This document shows, in pieces, positions 11,163 to 20,240 of a DNA stretch of 57,163 bases (position 1 is the first letter of the stretch; every line of letters starts with the position of its first letter). This stretch comes from Alloalcanivorax mobilis (GTDB lineage Bacteria; Pseudomonadota; Gammaproteobacteria; Pseudomonadales; Alcanivoracaceae). The position numbers and the translations under genes are program-made. The notes below the pieces were generated by a model. That model searched no databases, had not been told where the DNA came from, and was given only the letters and a program-made list of their open reading frames with translations. The stretch is taken from assembly GCF_002864685.1 (NCBI RefSeq), contig NZ_NMQZ01000025.1, positions 1 through 57,163 on the forward strand, in the 5' to 3' direction.

Positions 11163-11972
11163 ATGAGCACAGGGATCATTCCACCGCTCGGGCTGGGTAC
11201 CTTCCGGCTTAAGGGCGAGCCGCTGATGGGCAGCATCCACAAGGCGTTGGACCTGGGTTACCGGCACATCGATACCGCCCAGATGTATGAAAACGAAGAG
11301 ACCGTCGGGGCGGCGGTGGACGCGCACGGGTTACCCCGCGAAGAGATTTTCCTGACCACCAAAATCTGGCATGACCGGCTGCGCCACGATGATCTGCTGG
11401 AAAGCCTGCAGCAAAGCGTCAACCGCCTGCGTTCCGATTATGTGGATCTGGCCCTGATTCACTGGCCCAGCCCCAACGACGAAGTGCCCATGGAGGAATA
11501 CATCGGCGCGCTGGTGGAAGCCAAACAGCAGGGCCTGGCGAAGCACGTCGGCGTTTCCAACTTCACCGTGGCGCAGTTGGAGCAGGCGCGCGCTCTGCCT
11601 GGCGGCGATCAGTTGATCACCAATCAGGTGGAAGTCCACCCGTTCCTCACCAACCGTAAGGTGGTCGAGGCGATCCGTAAGCAGGGGATGACGGTCACCG
11701 CCTATATGCCGTTGGCGGTGGGTAAGGTAATGGAAGACGCCACCTTGAAGGAGATCGCCGCCCGTCACGACGCCAGCCCCGCCCAGGTGGTGTTGGCATG
11801 GCTGCATCAACAGGAGGCGGTGGTGATTCCCTCCTCAACCAAAGAGGCACATCTGAAAGCCAATCTGCAAGCGCTGGATCTGACCCTGAGCGACGACGAC
11901 GTGCGTGCCATCGAGAGCCTGGACCGGGGCGAACGCATCGCCGACCCGGATTTCTCGCCGCGCTGGGACTGA
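11163..11972 (+). CDS. dkgB: Aldo/keto reductase, DkgB-like (2,5-diketo-gluconate/methylglyoxal reductase)
   Basis: NADPH-dependent aldo/keto reductase of the AKR5 type, 269 residues. The catalytic tetrad is visible: Asp and Tyr in D-T-A-Q-M-Y, Lys in T-T-K-I-W, His in L-I-H-W-P-S-P-N-D-E. The cofactor-binding end has V-I-P-S-S-T-K. Strings such as GLGTFRLK and IHWPSPNDEV are closely similar to E. coli DkgB, and the protein ends with the family W-D. Likely broad aldehyde reduction, including methylglyoxal. AAGGAGAG precedes the ATG. No operon partner. Confidence 0.88.
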   Translation: MSTGIIPPLGLGTFRLKGEPLMGSIHKALDLGYRHIDTAQMYENEETVGAAVDAHGLPREEIFLTTKIWHDRLRHDDLLESLQQSVNRLRSDYVDLALIHWPSPNDEVPMEEYIGALVEAKQQGLAKHVGVSNFTVAQLEQARALPGGDQLITNQVEVHPFLTNRKVVEAIRKQGMTVTAYMPLAVGKVMEDATLKEIAARHDASPAQVVLAWLHQQEAVVIPSSTKEAHLKANLQALDLTLSDDDVRAIESLDRGERIADPDFSPRWD

Positions 11973-12003
11973 CTTTTTACTGACGTTTTCCGATCCCTCC
12001 CCC

Positions 12004-12030
12004 GCGGGCGGCGCCAAGCCGCCCGCTTGT
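12004..12030 (+). terminator. Possible terminator after dkgB
   Basis: A nine-pair GC stem GCGGGCGGC / GCCGCCCGC with loop GCCAA, followed by TTGTTCC. The T-tract is short, so it may be only a stable 3′ hairpin. Confidence 0.45.
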
Positions 12031-12165
12031 TCCTGACCGCCATTCCGTGATATTGGTCACATGAAAAAAGTGGCAGGGCCGTCGTTCCGTTGGCTTTCCT
12101 TCCTCAACCCTGCCGCACCAATAATCGACTGACGCCGCTGGCGTCCGGCCTTTCACGGAGGCTTT

Positions 12166-13230
12166 ATGAGTGTTGACGTTCCGGCCCGTTGCCGGGTGCC
12201 CCACGAGGTGTTCCGTGCCGAGGTGTTCGCGGCCCACGAACGCTTCGATGTCTGGCGCGAAAGCGTCATGCCCCTGTTTGAATCACGCCTCGACGCGCAA
12301 CCAGCGCCCGCCGGCTTCCAGGCCCATGTGGAGAGCTTCAACCTGCAGGCGTTGTTTTTCTGCATCAGCGGCTTTTCGCCGCTGAGTTTTCATCGCGCCG
12401 CCAATCACGCGGCGCGGCTGGACCCGGACGGTGGCGACCACCTGCTGGTGCAGCTTTATCTGAAAGGGGGCTACGCGGGTTACAACGGTGCCAGTGCGTT
12501 GCGCGTCGGCCCCGGCGACATCAGCCTGCTGGATCTGGGGCGGGCCCTGGAAACGCGGGCGCCGGCCTCCGAGGTGCTCTCGCTGGTAGTGCCACGGGAC
12601 GCCCTGACGCCGCTGCTGGACCCGACGCGGCTGCGCCCGGGCACGGTGCTCAAGGCCGGCTCGCCGCTGGCGACCATTCTGAGCAGCCACCTGCGCACCG
12701 TGTGGCGCAGCCTGCCCTCGGTGACCATGGACGAAGTGCCCGCCATCAACGCCACCCTGCTGGGCACGCTGGCCGGTGCTTTCGGCGGCGCCCCCGGGCG
12801 CCGCGATGAGCTGGCCGACGCCATGGAAATGGCGACCCTGCAAGCGGTGCGCGACTACATTCACCATCACCTGGACGATGAAGGGCTTTCTCCGGCGGCC
12901 CTGTGCCGCCGCTTCGCCTGTTCGCGCAGCCGCCTGTACCGGTTATTCGAGCCCCTGGGCGGGATTGCCGCCTATATCCGCGAGCAGCGCCTGCGGCGTT
13001 GTTTCGAAGCGCTGACCCGGCCGGACGGCCCGCGCCCACGCATCATCGACGTGGCCATGCAGTGGGGGTTCGACAGCCAGAGCCACTTTTCCCGTCTGTT
13101 CCGGCAGCAATTCGGCATCACCCCCAGCGACGCCCACCAACGGGCCCGCGACCAATGGCGCCAGCAGGCCGCCCGGGAGCGCGCCGCCGACGCAACGCCC
13201 CAATTCCGCGACTGGCTGCGGCGGCTGTGA
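12166..13230 (+). CDS. AraC-family transcriptional regulator
   Basis: A 354-residue regulator. The N-terminal part (about 1–210) looks like the AraC-binding-like domain found in NitR/OruR-type regulators, including the stretch around HLLVQLYLKGGY. The C-terminal ~100 residues are a double HTH domain: first helix pair around LSPAALCRRFACSRSRLYRLF, second around DVAMQWGFDSQSHFSRLFRQ, with the family phrase FGITPSD. GGAGG lies seven bases before the ATG. The effector is unknown and no obvious target gene adjoins it. Confidence 0.85.
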   Translation: MSVDVPARCRVPHEVFRAEVFAAHERFDVWRESVMPLFESRLDAQPAPAGFQAHVESFNLQALFFCISGFSPLSFHRAANHAARLDPDGGDHLLVQLYLKGGYAGYNGASALRVGPGDISLLDLGRALETRAPASEVLSLVVPRDALTPLLDPTRLRPGTVLKAGSPLATILSSHLRTVWRSLPSVTMDEVPAINATLLGTLAGAFGGAPGRRDELADAMEMATLQAVRDYIHHHLDDEGLSPAALCRRFACSRSRLYRLFEPLGGIAAYIREQRLRRCFEALTRPDGPRPRIIDVAMQWGFDSQSHFSRLFRQQFGITPSDAHQRARDQWRQQAARERAADATPQFRDWLRRL

Positions 13231-13349
13231 GCGCACATCCGGTGGGACGAATCGGCAACAAAACCGGGGACGCCACGGCAAGAGTGCTTTACGATGGATA
13301 TGCACAATCTTTCCTGATGGCGGCATGCCATCAATCTTGTGCGTTGTGA

Positions 13350-13412
13350 GTGATGTAAGTGATGTAAGTGATGTAAGTGACATAAGCGACGTAAGCAAAG
13401 TCAGTGAAGTGA
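13350..13412. repeat. Nonamer tandem repeat (GTGATGTAA)
   Basis: Three exact GTGATGTAA units, then GTGACATAA and GCGACGTAA, decaying through two further 9-base units. The period is 9, unlike the 7-base arrays elsewhere, and no inverted partner was found. The rest of the 390-base gap 13231–13620 shows no gene or terminator to me. Confidence 0.8.
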
Positions 13413-13620
13413 AAGCGTTACCGCAAGCCGCCGGCTGTGCCATCAAGCGAGTGCCCGATACGAGTGGGGGGCGTGCTGTTCGCCGGCGGTGGTAACCACC
13501 CGCATCGGGGTCCCCATCCGGTAAGTCGTTGGCGCGAAAGGGGGTTGCGCCGGCGGCTGGGGACTCCCGGTGAACGGGTGCCTGCCTATACCCTTCTCCC
13601 GCCGCCCCGTTAACCGGTTC

Positions 13621-14517
13621 TTACCGCGTACCCGCCTCCGGCAGCGCCAGCTCCCGGGCAAGAAATTCCATCGCGGCCCGTTCGGCGCTGCCGCCCAGCA
13701 GGAACGTGGCGATATGGCCACGGCCTCTTAGCAGGAACAATTCATTTCGCACGCCATTGGCTTGCAGCGCGGCGCGGAAATCCTCCGCGTGGTCCACCGG
13801 CACCACATGATCCAGGGTGCCGTGATAGAGGAAGAACGGCGGCGTAGCGGCGGTGACATGGGTAATCGGCGAGGCGCTGGCGTACACATCCGGGCGCTCC
13901 GCCTGGCTGCCACCGAGAAATTGCGGCACCAGCTTGCCGCCCTGAAATTTGCGCAAATCGGTGGGCGTGCCCCCGGCCACCACCGCCCGGGGAAGAGTGA
14001 CCGGCCCGCCGTAAGGCTGGTTCAACGGGCTGCCGCCGTCGCTGGCCACGGTGGCCAGCAGCGCCACCAGATGCGCCCCGGAGGAATACCCCCACGCGCC
14101 CACCCGGCCGCGATCAATGCCGAATTCGGCGGCGTGCACGTGCAACCAGCGCATCGCCATTTGCAGGTCCTGCAATTGCGCCGGGAAGGTGTACTCCGGC
14201 GCGAACCGGTAACCGATGTTGACCGCCACGAAGCCGTGCTCCGCGAGAGCCCGGGCAATGCCTTCCATGTCCTGCGGCGAGCGCCGCTCCCAGCCGCCAC
14301 CGTGTACCACTAGCACCGCTGGCCTTGGCCCCTGGGCGCGTGGCAGATAGACATCGGCTTGCAGCTCCTGGGGCCAGTCCGGCGGCGTATAAATTCGATG
14401 CTCCACGCCGCCAAGGGCGTAATCCGGCAACGCCGGCGCGGGCTCCGTGGGCGCGCCGAGGTGACGCACGCAGCCGCTGAGCAGGGCAGCGCACAGCAAT
14501 AACAGGATAAAACGCAT
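13621..14517 (-). CDS. Lipoprotein alpha/beta hydrolase (BD-FAE-like esterase)
   Basis: A 298-residue serine hydrolase with a lipoprotein signal: lipobox L-L-S-G-C at about residues 12–16. Serine at +1 and Val at +2 do not give an inner-membrane retention signal. Hydrolase features are the oxyanion motif H-G-G-G-W, nucleophile elbow G-Y-S-S-G, acid in G-T-L-D-H-V-V-P-V, and a C-terminal catalytic histidine in G-R-G-H. This matches carbohydrate or lipid esterases of the BD-FAE group, probably facing the periplasm. Substrate unknown. It appears monocistronic. Confidence 0.85.
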   Translation of the reverse strand: MRFILLLLCAALLSGCVRHLGAPTEPAPALPDYALGGVEHRIYTPPDWPQELQADVYLPRAQGPRPAVLVVHGGGWERRSPQDMEGIARALAEHGFVAVNIGYRFAPEYTFPAQLQDLQMAMRWLHVHAAEFGIDRGRVGAWGYSSGAHLVALLATVASDGGSPLNQPYGGPVTLPRAVVAGGTPTDLRKFQGGKLVPQFLGGSQAERPDVYASASPITHVTAATPPFFLYHGTLDHVVPVDHAEDFRAALQANGVRNELFLLRGRGHIATFLLGGSAERAAMEFLARELALPEAGTR

Positions 14518-14580
14518 CCGGGGCTCCTTCAGGCGGAATCGCGACCCTACCTTATAGCCTGGATCGCATCAAAGCCGGGT

Positions 14581-14643
14581 GAGCGGTGATCAGGGAACGG
14601 CGATCAGGGAGCGGCGAACAGGTTGAAGGGAACAGGGAACAGC
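14581..14643. repeat. GAACAGG-type heptamer array, nine units
   Basis: Nine consecutive 7-mers: GAGCGGT, GATCAGG, GAACGGC, GATCAGG, GAGCGGC, GAACAGG, TTGAAGG, GAACAGG, GAACAGC. The four-unit string around TTGAAGG–GAACAGG is shared with 7457–7477. No clear inverse arm is visible downstream. Confidence 0.7.
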
Positions 14644-14701
14644 GCGGGTGGCGCCGGGGTTGGGTGGCTGGCCGTTGCTCCTGCAGATAAACACTCAACC
14701 C

Positions 14702-14920
14702 TGCTACAACGCCGCGTAGGAGAGGCTGGGCGGCACCCCGCCATGCCAGCGACGTCTTTCGGCCGAATGGCACAGAGCCGTTGCCCCGAACCTTACGAGG
14801 TCGGGGTGGTCAGCGCATGTGTTTGGCGTGCAGGCGTGCTGCGTGAAAGCGCGCCGGGCTATCGACAACGCCGCGGTGGGAGATTCCATGGTGTCTTGCG
14901 AGAGCCAGGACCGTGAGAAG
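14702..14920. repeat. Degenerate REP-like repeats
   Basis: Contains TACAACGCCGCGTAGGAG and, about 160 bases later, CAACGCCGCGGTGGGAG, which match the lead-in of the repeats at 7540–7770, plus CATGCCAGCGACG, also found at 27309. These fill most of the gap between the esterase and DegV genes; no gene is seen. Confidence 0.5.
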
Positions 14921-14934
14921 GTATCTGTCCCCAC

Positions 14935-15876
14935 CTATTCAAAATCCGGACGGTCCAGGATCATGCCGATGCTCAACGCGCCGGGGCCGATGTTGACCGC
15001 GCCGGTCAGGCCCATGCTGCTGATCAGCACCTCCACCTGGTGAGCGCGGGCGGCGGCGGCCAGTTTGTCGTAACCGGGCATCTGCGTGATGCGACTTTCG
15101 TCGCCGGCGTAACTGATGCACACCACCGGGGCCATCAGGCCCTTCTCAATGCTCAGGGTGGCGTGGCGGAACATGGCTTCCACGCCGGCGTCGTAGCCAC
15201 GCACCTTGGCCACCGGAAAGGTCTCATCGCCGCGCGCGCACAGAATCGGTTTGATATCCAAGGCATTGCCCATGATCGCGCCCGCCCAGCTGACGCTTTT
15301 GTCGCCGCGCTTTTTGGCCCGTTTGTGCAGGTAGTAAATGTCCGGCACCACCGCGTAGCCGGTGGCCTGGGACGCCAGCACCTCGACGCTCTGCCGGATC
15401 TCGGTGATCTTCATGCCGCTGTTGATCAGACGAATGGTTTCCGCCGCCAGTGCCCCCTGGCCGGCGAACAGGGTCTGGCTGTCGGTGACGCGCAGGGCGA
15501 ACGGGCCTTCCACGCCGGCGGCCTTACGGATCGGCTTGTACTCGCGCAGAATCGCGTGGGACGCATCGGTGGCGTTGCTGAAAATCGGGCTGCGGCTCTT
15601 GGGCACCGTCTGCACCAGCGCGTAATCGAAATCCACCACCACCCGCTCCAGAAACAGCGCCTTGATCTGCTCCACGGTGAACGGGATGGATTCGGAATCG
15701 TGGGCTTCCTTGACCGCGTCGCCGGCATAAAACTGCCGGGTGCGCTGCGGATCGCGCTGATCGACGATCACCTGATCGCCGAATCGGATGGAAACCGGAA
15801 GCACCAGAATGTTGTGTTGATCAATAAAGGATTTCGGCAGATCACAGCCGGAATCTACCACCAGGCCGATTCTCAT
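14935..15876 (-). CDS. DegV family protein
   Basis: A 313-residue cytosolic protein of the DegV fold. The N-terminal signature V-V-D-S-G-C-D-L-P is clear, and the C-terminal domain ends around GLTGAVNIGPGALSIG. DegV proteins bind a fatty acid between their two domains; the Gram-positive FakB members present it to a kinase. No FakA-like kinase is visible here, so the role is unknown. Proteobacterial members of this longer type are common in marine gammaproteobacteria. Confidence 0.85.
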   Translation of the reverse strand: MRIGLVVDSGCDLPKSFIDQHNILVLPVSIRFGDQVIVDQRDPQRTRQFYAGDAVKEAHDSESIPFTVEQIKALFLERVVVDFDYALVQTVPKSRSPIFSNATDASHAILREYKPIRKAAGVEGPFALRVTDSQTLFAGQGALAAETIRLINSGMKITEIRQSVEVLASQATGYAVVPDIYYLHKRAKKRGDKSVSWAGAIMGNALDIKPILCARGDETFPVAKVRGYDAGVEAMFRHATLSIEKGLMAPVVCISYAGDESRITQMPGYDKLAAAARAHQVEVLISSMGLTGAVNIGPGALSIGMILDRPDFE

Positions 15877-16159
15877 AATTATTTTCCCCCCGCGGGTGAT
15901 GGGCCCGTTCCTTGCCGTTCGATGAATGGCATTGCAGCACGCGGCGGCCCAATCGGGCCAAGGACGTGTCTACGAAGAAATCGGGAACCCTTCCTGGCAG
16001 TCTAGCGTAAAAAGTGTGAGCTGCAACACTGCGAAGAAAGGGGAAAGAGAGTGGCGCGACGCACGGAGGGAGCCGGGGTAGCACGCGCCCGCGAAAGATC
16101 CGCCGGGGCGTTTCCGTTCGCCTGTTCCGGGCGCGCGCCCGTGTTGCCAGGGAATCCGC

Positions 16160-16987
16160 TTATAAACCCAGGTTATCCAGAACCCGAATGACCGGCGCGG
16201 CCTGATTCATGGTGTAAAAATGCAGCCCCGGAGCGCCCATCGCCAAGAGCCGTTCGCATAAGCGCGTGACCACCTCTTCGCCAAACGCTTTCACCGTGGC
16301 CTCGTCGTCTTGCAGGTCAGTAAGGCGGCCGCGCAGCCAGCGAGGGATGTCGGCGCCACAGTTGTCGGAGAAGCGGAACAGGTTGGCCACATTGAGAATC
16401 GGCATGATGCCCGGGTACACCGGCGCGTCGCAGCCGCGTCGGCGCAATTCGTCCATGTAGTAACCGTAGGCGTCGGCGTTGTAGAAATACTGGGTCAGGC
16501 CGCTGTCCGCGCCGGCGTCGATCTTGCGCTGGAAGTGTGCGATGTCGTCGTCGAAGCTGCGCGACTGCGGGTGATTCTCGGGGTAGGCGGCCACTTCCAG
16601 GTGAAAATGGTCGCCGGTTTCCTCGCGAATCAGCGCCACCAGCTCATCGGCGTACTTCAGATCGCTTTGCGCGTAGCCCATGCCCGAAGGCAGATCGCCG
16701 CGCAGCGCGACAATGCGCTTCACGCCCTTGTCCTTGTAGCCGTTCACCAGCTCCATGATTTCCTCACGGCTCTGGCCCAGGCAACTCAGATGCGGCGCGG
16801 TATCCGCGAACTGTTCGCGCAGCAAATCCACCATGCTGCGAGTGTTATCCCGCGTCGATCCGCCCGCACCGAACGTGCAAGAAAAAAAAGCCGGCTTCTT
16901 CACCAGAAGTTTCTTCTGCGTCGCCAGCAACTTCTCCTGCCCTTGCTCGGTCTTGGGCGGAAAAAACTCAAAGCTGATTCGTTTCAT
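16160..16987 (-). CDS. metF: Methylenetetrahydrofolate reductase
   Basis: Flavoenzyme reducing 5,10-methylene-THF to 5-methyl-THF, the methyl donor for methionine synthesis. 275 residues. It begins with the family start I-S-F-E-F-F-P-P-K-T and contains S-C-T-F-G-A-G-G-S-T and the folate-site segment L-R-G-D-L-P. Last gene of the sahR–metK–ahcY–metF group. Its ribosome site (GAGGC at 16993–16999 region, read on the minus strand) lies inside a small hairpin, GCCTCG-CTTCG-CGAGGC at 16992–17008. This directly adjoins IHA4, so translation could depend on that structure. Confidence 0.95.
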   Translation of the reverse strand: MKRISFEFFPPKTEQGQEKLLATQKKLLVKKPAFFSCTFGAGGSTRDNTRSMVDLLREQFADTAPHLSCLGQSREEIMELVNGYKDKGVKRIVALRGDLPSGMGYAQSDLKYADELVALIREETGDHFHLEVAAYPENHPQSRSFDDDIAHFQRKIDAGADSGLTQYFYNADAYGYYMDELRRRGCDAPVYPGIMPILNVANLFRFSDNCGADIPRWLRGRLTDLQDDEATVKAFGEEVVTRLCERLLAMGAPGLHFYTMNQAAPVIRVLDNLGL

Positions 16988-17010
16988 TGGTGCCTCGCTT
17001 CGCGAGGCGC

Positions 17011-17087
17011 TCGACGCCTGACGCCTGACGCCTGACGCTGCTCGCGAAGCGAGCGAAAAGCGTCCAGCGTCCAGCGTCCAGCGTCCG
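17011..17087. repeat. IHA4: GGACGCC-type inverted heptamer array, 4+4
   Basis: Left arm: TCGACGC then three CTGACGC (17011–17038). Right arm: three GCGTCCA then GCGTCCG (17060–17087). The core is short and contains the palindrome-like CTCGCGAAGCGAG, the inverse of CTCGCTTCGCGAG at 16994–17006. It fills the ahcY–metF junction; the right arm ends five bases from the ahcY stop. Confidence 0.87.
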
Positions 17088-17092
17088 GCGCC

Positions 17093-18481
17093 TCAGTATT
17101 TATAATGCTCCGGCTTATAAGGCCCGGCGACGTCGACGCCGATGTAGCCGGCCTGCTTGTCGGTGAGTTTGGTGATTACACCGCCGAAGCCTTGCACCAT
17201 GTAGCGGGCGACTTCTTCGTCCAGGTGCTTGGGCAGCACTTCCACCTGCAGCATTTTTTCCTTGACCGCGTCAGCGCGGTTGGCATAGCCCTGGTCGAAC
17301 AGGTACATCTGCGCCAGCACCTGGTTGGCGAACGAGCCGTCCATGATGCGGCTCGGGTGGCCGGTGGCGTTGCCCAGGTTGACCAGGCGGCCCTCGGAAA
17401 GCAGCAGCAAAAAGTCACCGTCTTTCTTGTTGCGCCACACTTTATGCACCTGGGGTTTCACTTCTTCCCATTCCCAGGTCTTGCGCATGAAGGCGGTATC
17501 CACTTCGTTGTCGAAGTGGCCGATGTTGCACACCACCGCGCCTTTCTTCAGCGCCTTGAGCATGTTGGCGTCGCACACGTTGAAGTTGCCGGTGGTGGTC
17601 ACCAGCAGGTCGGTGTGGCCCAGCAGCGCTTTGTTGATGGAGCCTTCGCTGCCGTCGTTGACGCCATCGTTGTAGGCGCTCACCACCTCGTAGCCGTCCA
17701 TGCAGGCCTGCATGGCGCAGATCGGATCGATCTCGGTGACCTTCACGATCATGCCTTCCTGACGCAACGACTGGGCGGAGCCCTTGCCCACGTCACCGTA
17801 GCCGATCACCAGCGCTTTCTTGCCGGAGAGCAAGTGGTCGGTGCCGCGTTTGATGGCGTCGTTGAGCGAATGGCGGCAACCGTATTTGTTGTCGTTCTTG
17901 CTCTTGGTCACCGAATCGTTGACGTTCACCGCTGGCACTTTCAGGGTGCCTTTCTTGAGCATGTCGTAAAGACGATGCACGCCGGTGGTGGTCTCTTCGG
18001 TGATGCCGTGGATGTTGTTCAGCATGTCCGGGTAGGTGTCATGGATGTAGCCGGTGAGATCGCCGCCGTCATCCAGAATCATGTTGGCGCCCCACAGCTC
18101 GCCGTTGCCATCGCGGCAGGTCTGCTCGATGCACCACATATATTCTTCCTCGGTTTCGCCCTTCCAGGCGAACACCGGCACGCCCGCCGCGGCAATCGCC
18201 GCCGCCGCGTGATCCTGGGTGGAGAAAATGTTGCAGCTCGACCAGCGCACTTCCGCGCCCAGCGCCACCAGCGTCTCGATCAGCACCGCGGTCTGAATGG
18301 TCATGTGAATACAGCCAATGATCTTCGCCCCCTTCAAAGGCTGCTCCGCGCGATACTTCTCACGAATCGTCATCAGCGCCGGCATCTCGGTTTCCGCGAT
18401 ATCAATCTCCGCGCGACCGTATTTGGCCAGGGAAATGTCGGCGACTTTGTAGTCGGTGGTGGGCTTTGCGTTGGCGTTCAT
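17093..18481 (-). CDS. ahcY: Adenosylhomocysteinase (SAH hydrolase)
   Basis: Hydrolyses S-adenosylhomocysteine to homocysteine and adenosine, relieving product inhibition of methyltransferases. The ATG at 18481, after GAGGAA, gives 462 residues, normal for the proteobacterial form that carries an insertion. NAD-binding motif [10 protein letters not shown] and the C-terminal K-P-x-H-Y-K-Y, which reaches into the neighbouring subunit, are both present. Its ribosome site overlaps the stop codon of the upstream four-helix-bundle gene, so the two are probably translationally coupled. Part of the SAM-cycle operon. Confidence 0.97.
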   Translation of the reverse strand: MNANAKPTTDYKVADISLAKYGRAEIDIAETEMPALMTIREKYRAEQPLKGAKIIGCIHMTIQTAVLIETLVALGAEVRWSSCNIFSTQDHAAAAIAAAGVPVFAWKGETEEEYMWCIEQTCRDGNGELWGANMILDDGGDLTGYIHDTYPDMLNNIHGITEETTTGVHRLYDMLKKGTLKVPAVNVNDSVTKSKNDNKYGCRHSLNDAIKRGTDHLLSGKKALVIGYGDVGKGSAQSLRQEGMIVKVTEIDPICAMQACMDGYEVVSAYNDGVNDGSEGSINKALLGHTDLLVTTTGNFNVCDANMLKALKKGAVVCNIGHFDNEVDTAFMRKTWEWEEVKPQVHKVWRNKKDGDFLLLLSEGRLVNLGNATGHPSRIMDGSFANQVLAQMYLFDQGYANRADAVKEKMLQVEVLPKHLDEEVARYMVQGFGGVITKLTDKQAGYIGVDVAGPYKPEHYKY

Positions 18482-18491
18482 GGGCAATTCC

Positions 18492-18887
18492 TCATTCGCT
18501 TGACGCCGGACGCTTGACGCCAGACGCTTTTCGGGGTGTCTCGGCCTGCACGCGGTGGAGCAGTGCTGCCAGTTGGGCAAAGACACGTTCATTTAGGCAG
18601 AGCAGCGCCTCAGGACGTACGTAACTCAGGCGAGCTGCAATCTGAATTTGCGTTTCCAGCTCGAATAGCGAGCCTCGAGCAATGTGGAGAAAGCGCAGAA
18701 ACTCGGCGTCGCTATTGCGGCCGTACCCCTCTGCAATGTTGGAGGGAACGCTCACCGCAGCCCTGCGCATTTGTTGAGCGAGTCCATATAGCTCGAACTT
18801 CGGGAACGCGTTTGTTTCTTCATAAGTGGCAACCACCAAATCCATAGCGGACTGCCACACCCTCAACTTCTCATGCTTCCTGGCCAT
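18492..18887 (-). CDS. Four-helix-bundle protein (23S rRNA intervening-sequence protein, IVP/S23 family)
   Basis: A 131-residue protein of the PF05635/TIGR02436 family: start pattern [13 protein letters not shown], then [25 protein letters not shown], which is the family signature. The family was named from proteins encoded inside 23S rRNA intervening sequences and shares its fold with Avd accessory proteins of diversity-generating retroelements; its activity is not established. AAGGAGGAG lies just before the ATG. The gene fills the interior between two 4-heptamer inverted arms (IHA5), and its last dozen residues (GVKRPASSE region) are translated heptamers. It interrupts a methionine-cycle operon. 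Confidence 0.88.
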   Translation of the reverse strand: MARKHEKLRVWQSAMDLVVATYEETNAFPKFELYGLAQQMRRAAVSVPSNIAEGYGRNSDAEFLRFLHIARGSLFELETQIQIAARLSYVRPEALLCLNERVFAQLAALLHRVQAETPRKASGVKRPASSE

Positions 18888-18929
18888 CTGCTCCTCCTTA
18901 AGCGTCAGGCGTCCAGCGTCAGGCGTCAG
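18500..18929. mobile_element. IHA5: gene-bearing inverted heptamer element carrying the four-helix-bundle gene
   Basis: Left arm: TTGACGC, CGGACGC, TTGACGC, CAGACGC (18500–18527). Right arm: GCGTCAG, GCGTCCA, GCGTCAG, GCGTCAG (18902–18929), inverted relative to the left. The 374 bases between hold only the IVP-family gene and its ribosome site. Arm type and copy number equal those of IHA4, IHA8 and IHA10, which carry short cores instead. Calling it mobile is inference from dispersal and gene cargo; no target-site duplication was identified. Confidence 0.6.
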
Positions 18930-18934
18930 GCGCT

Positions 18935-20083
18935 CTAAAGAGCGGCCTTCAACACCTCCGCCTTATCCGTCTTCTCCCAGCTAAACCCATCCCGCCCAAA
19001 ATGCCCGTAGCTGGCGGTGGGGCGGTAGATGGGTTTGCGCAGGTCGAGCATTTCGATGATGCCGCGCGGGCGCAGGTCGAAGTGTTCGCGGATCAGGGCG
19101 ATGATCTGTTCGTCGCTGATCTTGCCGGTGCCGAAGGTGTTCACTGAAATCGAGGTCGGTTCGGCCACGCCGATGGCGTAGCTGACCTGGATTTCGCACT
19201 TGTCGGCGAGGCCGGCGGCGACGATGTTTTTGGCCACGTAGCGGCCGGCGTAGGCGGCGGAACGGTCCACTTTGGACGGGTCTTTCCCGGAGAAGGCGCC
19301 GCCGCCGTGGCGAGCCATGCCGCCGTAGGTGTCAACGATGATCTTGCGGCCGGTCAGGCCGCAGTCGCCCATCGGGCCGCCGATAATGAACTGGCCGGTG
19401 GGGTTGAGGTGATACTGGGTGCCTTCGTGCAGCCATTCGGCGGGCAGCACCGGCTTCACGATCTCTTCCATCACCGCTTCGCGCAGATCGGACTGAGTCA
19501 CGTCCGGGCTGTGCTGGGTGGAGAGCACCACCGCGTCCACCGCCACCGGCTTGCCGTTTTCATAACGCAGCGTCACCTGGCTCTTGGCGTCCGGGCGCAA
19601 CCAGGGCAGGGCGCCGCTTTTGCGCAGTTTGGCCTGGCGTTCCACCAGCCGGTGGGAAAAATAAATCGGTGCCGGCATCAGCACATCGGTTTCGTTGGTG
19701 GCGTAGCCGAACATCAGGCCCTGGTCGCCGGCGCCGAGGTCTTTGTTGTCGGCTTCGTCCACGCCCATGGCAATGTCGGCGGACTGCTTGCCGATGCCGT
19801 TGAGCACCGCGCAACTGGCGCCGTCGAAGCCGACGTCGGAACTGTCATAGCCGATTTCCAGAATCACCTTGCGGACGATGTCTTCCAGTTCCACGTAGGT
19901 GCTGGTGCGCACCTCACCGGCGACGATCGCCATGCCGGTCTTGACCATGGTCTCCACCGCCACCCGGGCATGCGGGTCATCGGCGATGATGGCATCCAGA
20001 ACGGCGTCCGAAATCTGGTCGGCCATTTTATCGGGGTGGCCTTCGGAGACCGATTCGGAGGTAAAGATGGAATACTCACTCAT
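18935..20083 (-). CDS. metK: S-adenosylmethionine synthetase
   Basis: Makes SAM from methionine and ATP. The ATG at 20083 gives 382 residues, close to the family norm. Signatures: G-H-P-D-K-M-A-D-Q near the N-terminus, [12 protein letters not shown], and the P-loop-like [16 protein letters not shown]. Second gene of the SAM-cycle operon after sahR, separated from it by IHA6 and followed by IHA5 and ahcY. Confidence 0.97.
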   Translation of the reverse strand: MSEYSIFTSESVSEGHPDKMADQISDAVLDAIIADDPHARVAVETMVKTGMAIVAGEVRTSTYVELEDIVRKVILEIGYDSSDVGFDGASCAVLNGIGKQSADIAMGVDEADNKDLGAGDQGLMFGYATNETDVLMPAPIYFSHRLVERQAKLRKSGALPWLRPDAKSQVTLRYENGKPVAVDAVVLSTQHSPDVTQSDLREAVMEEIVKPVLPAEWLHEGTQYHLNPTGQFIIGGPMGDCGLTGRKIIVDTYGGMARHGGGAFSGKDPSKVDRSAAYAGRYVAKNIVAAGLADKCEIQVSYAIGVAEPTSISVNTFGTGKISDEQIIALIREHFDLRPRGIIEMLDLRKPIYRPTASYGHFGRDGFSWEKTDKAEVLKAAL

Positions 20084-20131
20084 AAGGGGGTCTCCCGTGA
20101 TTCGATTGGGCGTGGGCCGCGTTGCGGCCAC

Positions 20132-20240
20132 GAGTTACAAGTTGTAAGTCGCAAGTTAAAAGTTAAAACGCGGGCAACACCGTGCCACGTCACCGCCGTG
20201 CCCGCGTCCGAAGCCGCCCTTTTAACTTGTAACTTTCAAC
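20132..20240. repeat. IHA6: AAGTTAA-type inverted heptamer array, 5+3
   Basis: Left arm: GAGTTAC, AAGTTGT, AAGTCGC, AAGTTAA, AAGTTAA (20132–20166). Right arm: TTTTAAC, TTGTAAC, TTTCAAC (20220–20240). The core contains CGCGGGCAACACC and ends near GTGCCCGCG, matching IHA16 read in reverse. The right arm overlaps the sahR stop codon and lies in the metK leader. Confidence 0.85.

Noticed and set aside
12943-13446. Minus-strand frame containing repeated L-T-S-L peptides
   Set aside because: The repeat peptide is just the nonamer array translated; the rest is antisense to the AraC gene.
18492-18887. The four-helix-bundle gene as part of a diversity-generating retroelement
   Set aside because: No reverse transcriptase and no template/variable repeat pair are seen around it; only the fold relation to Avd holds.
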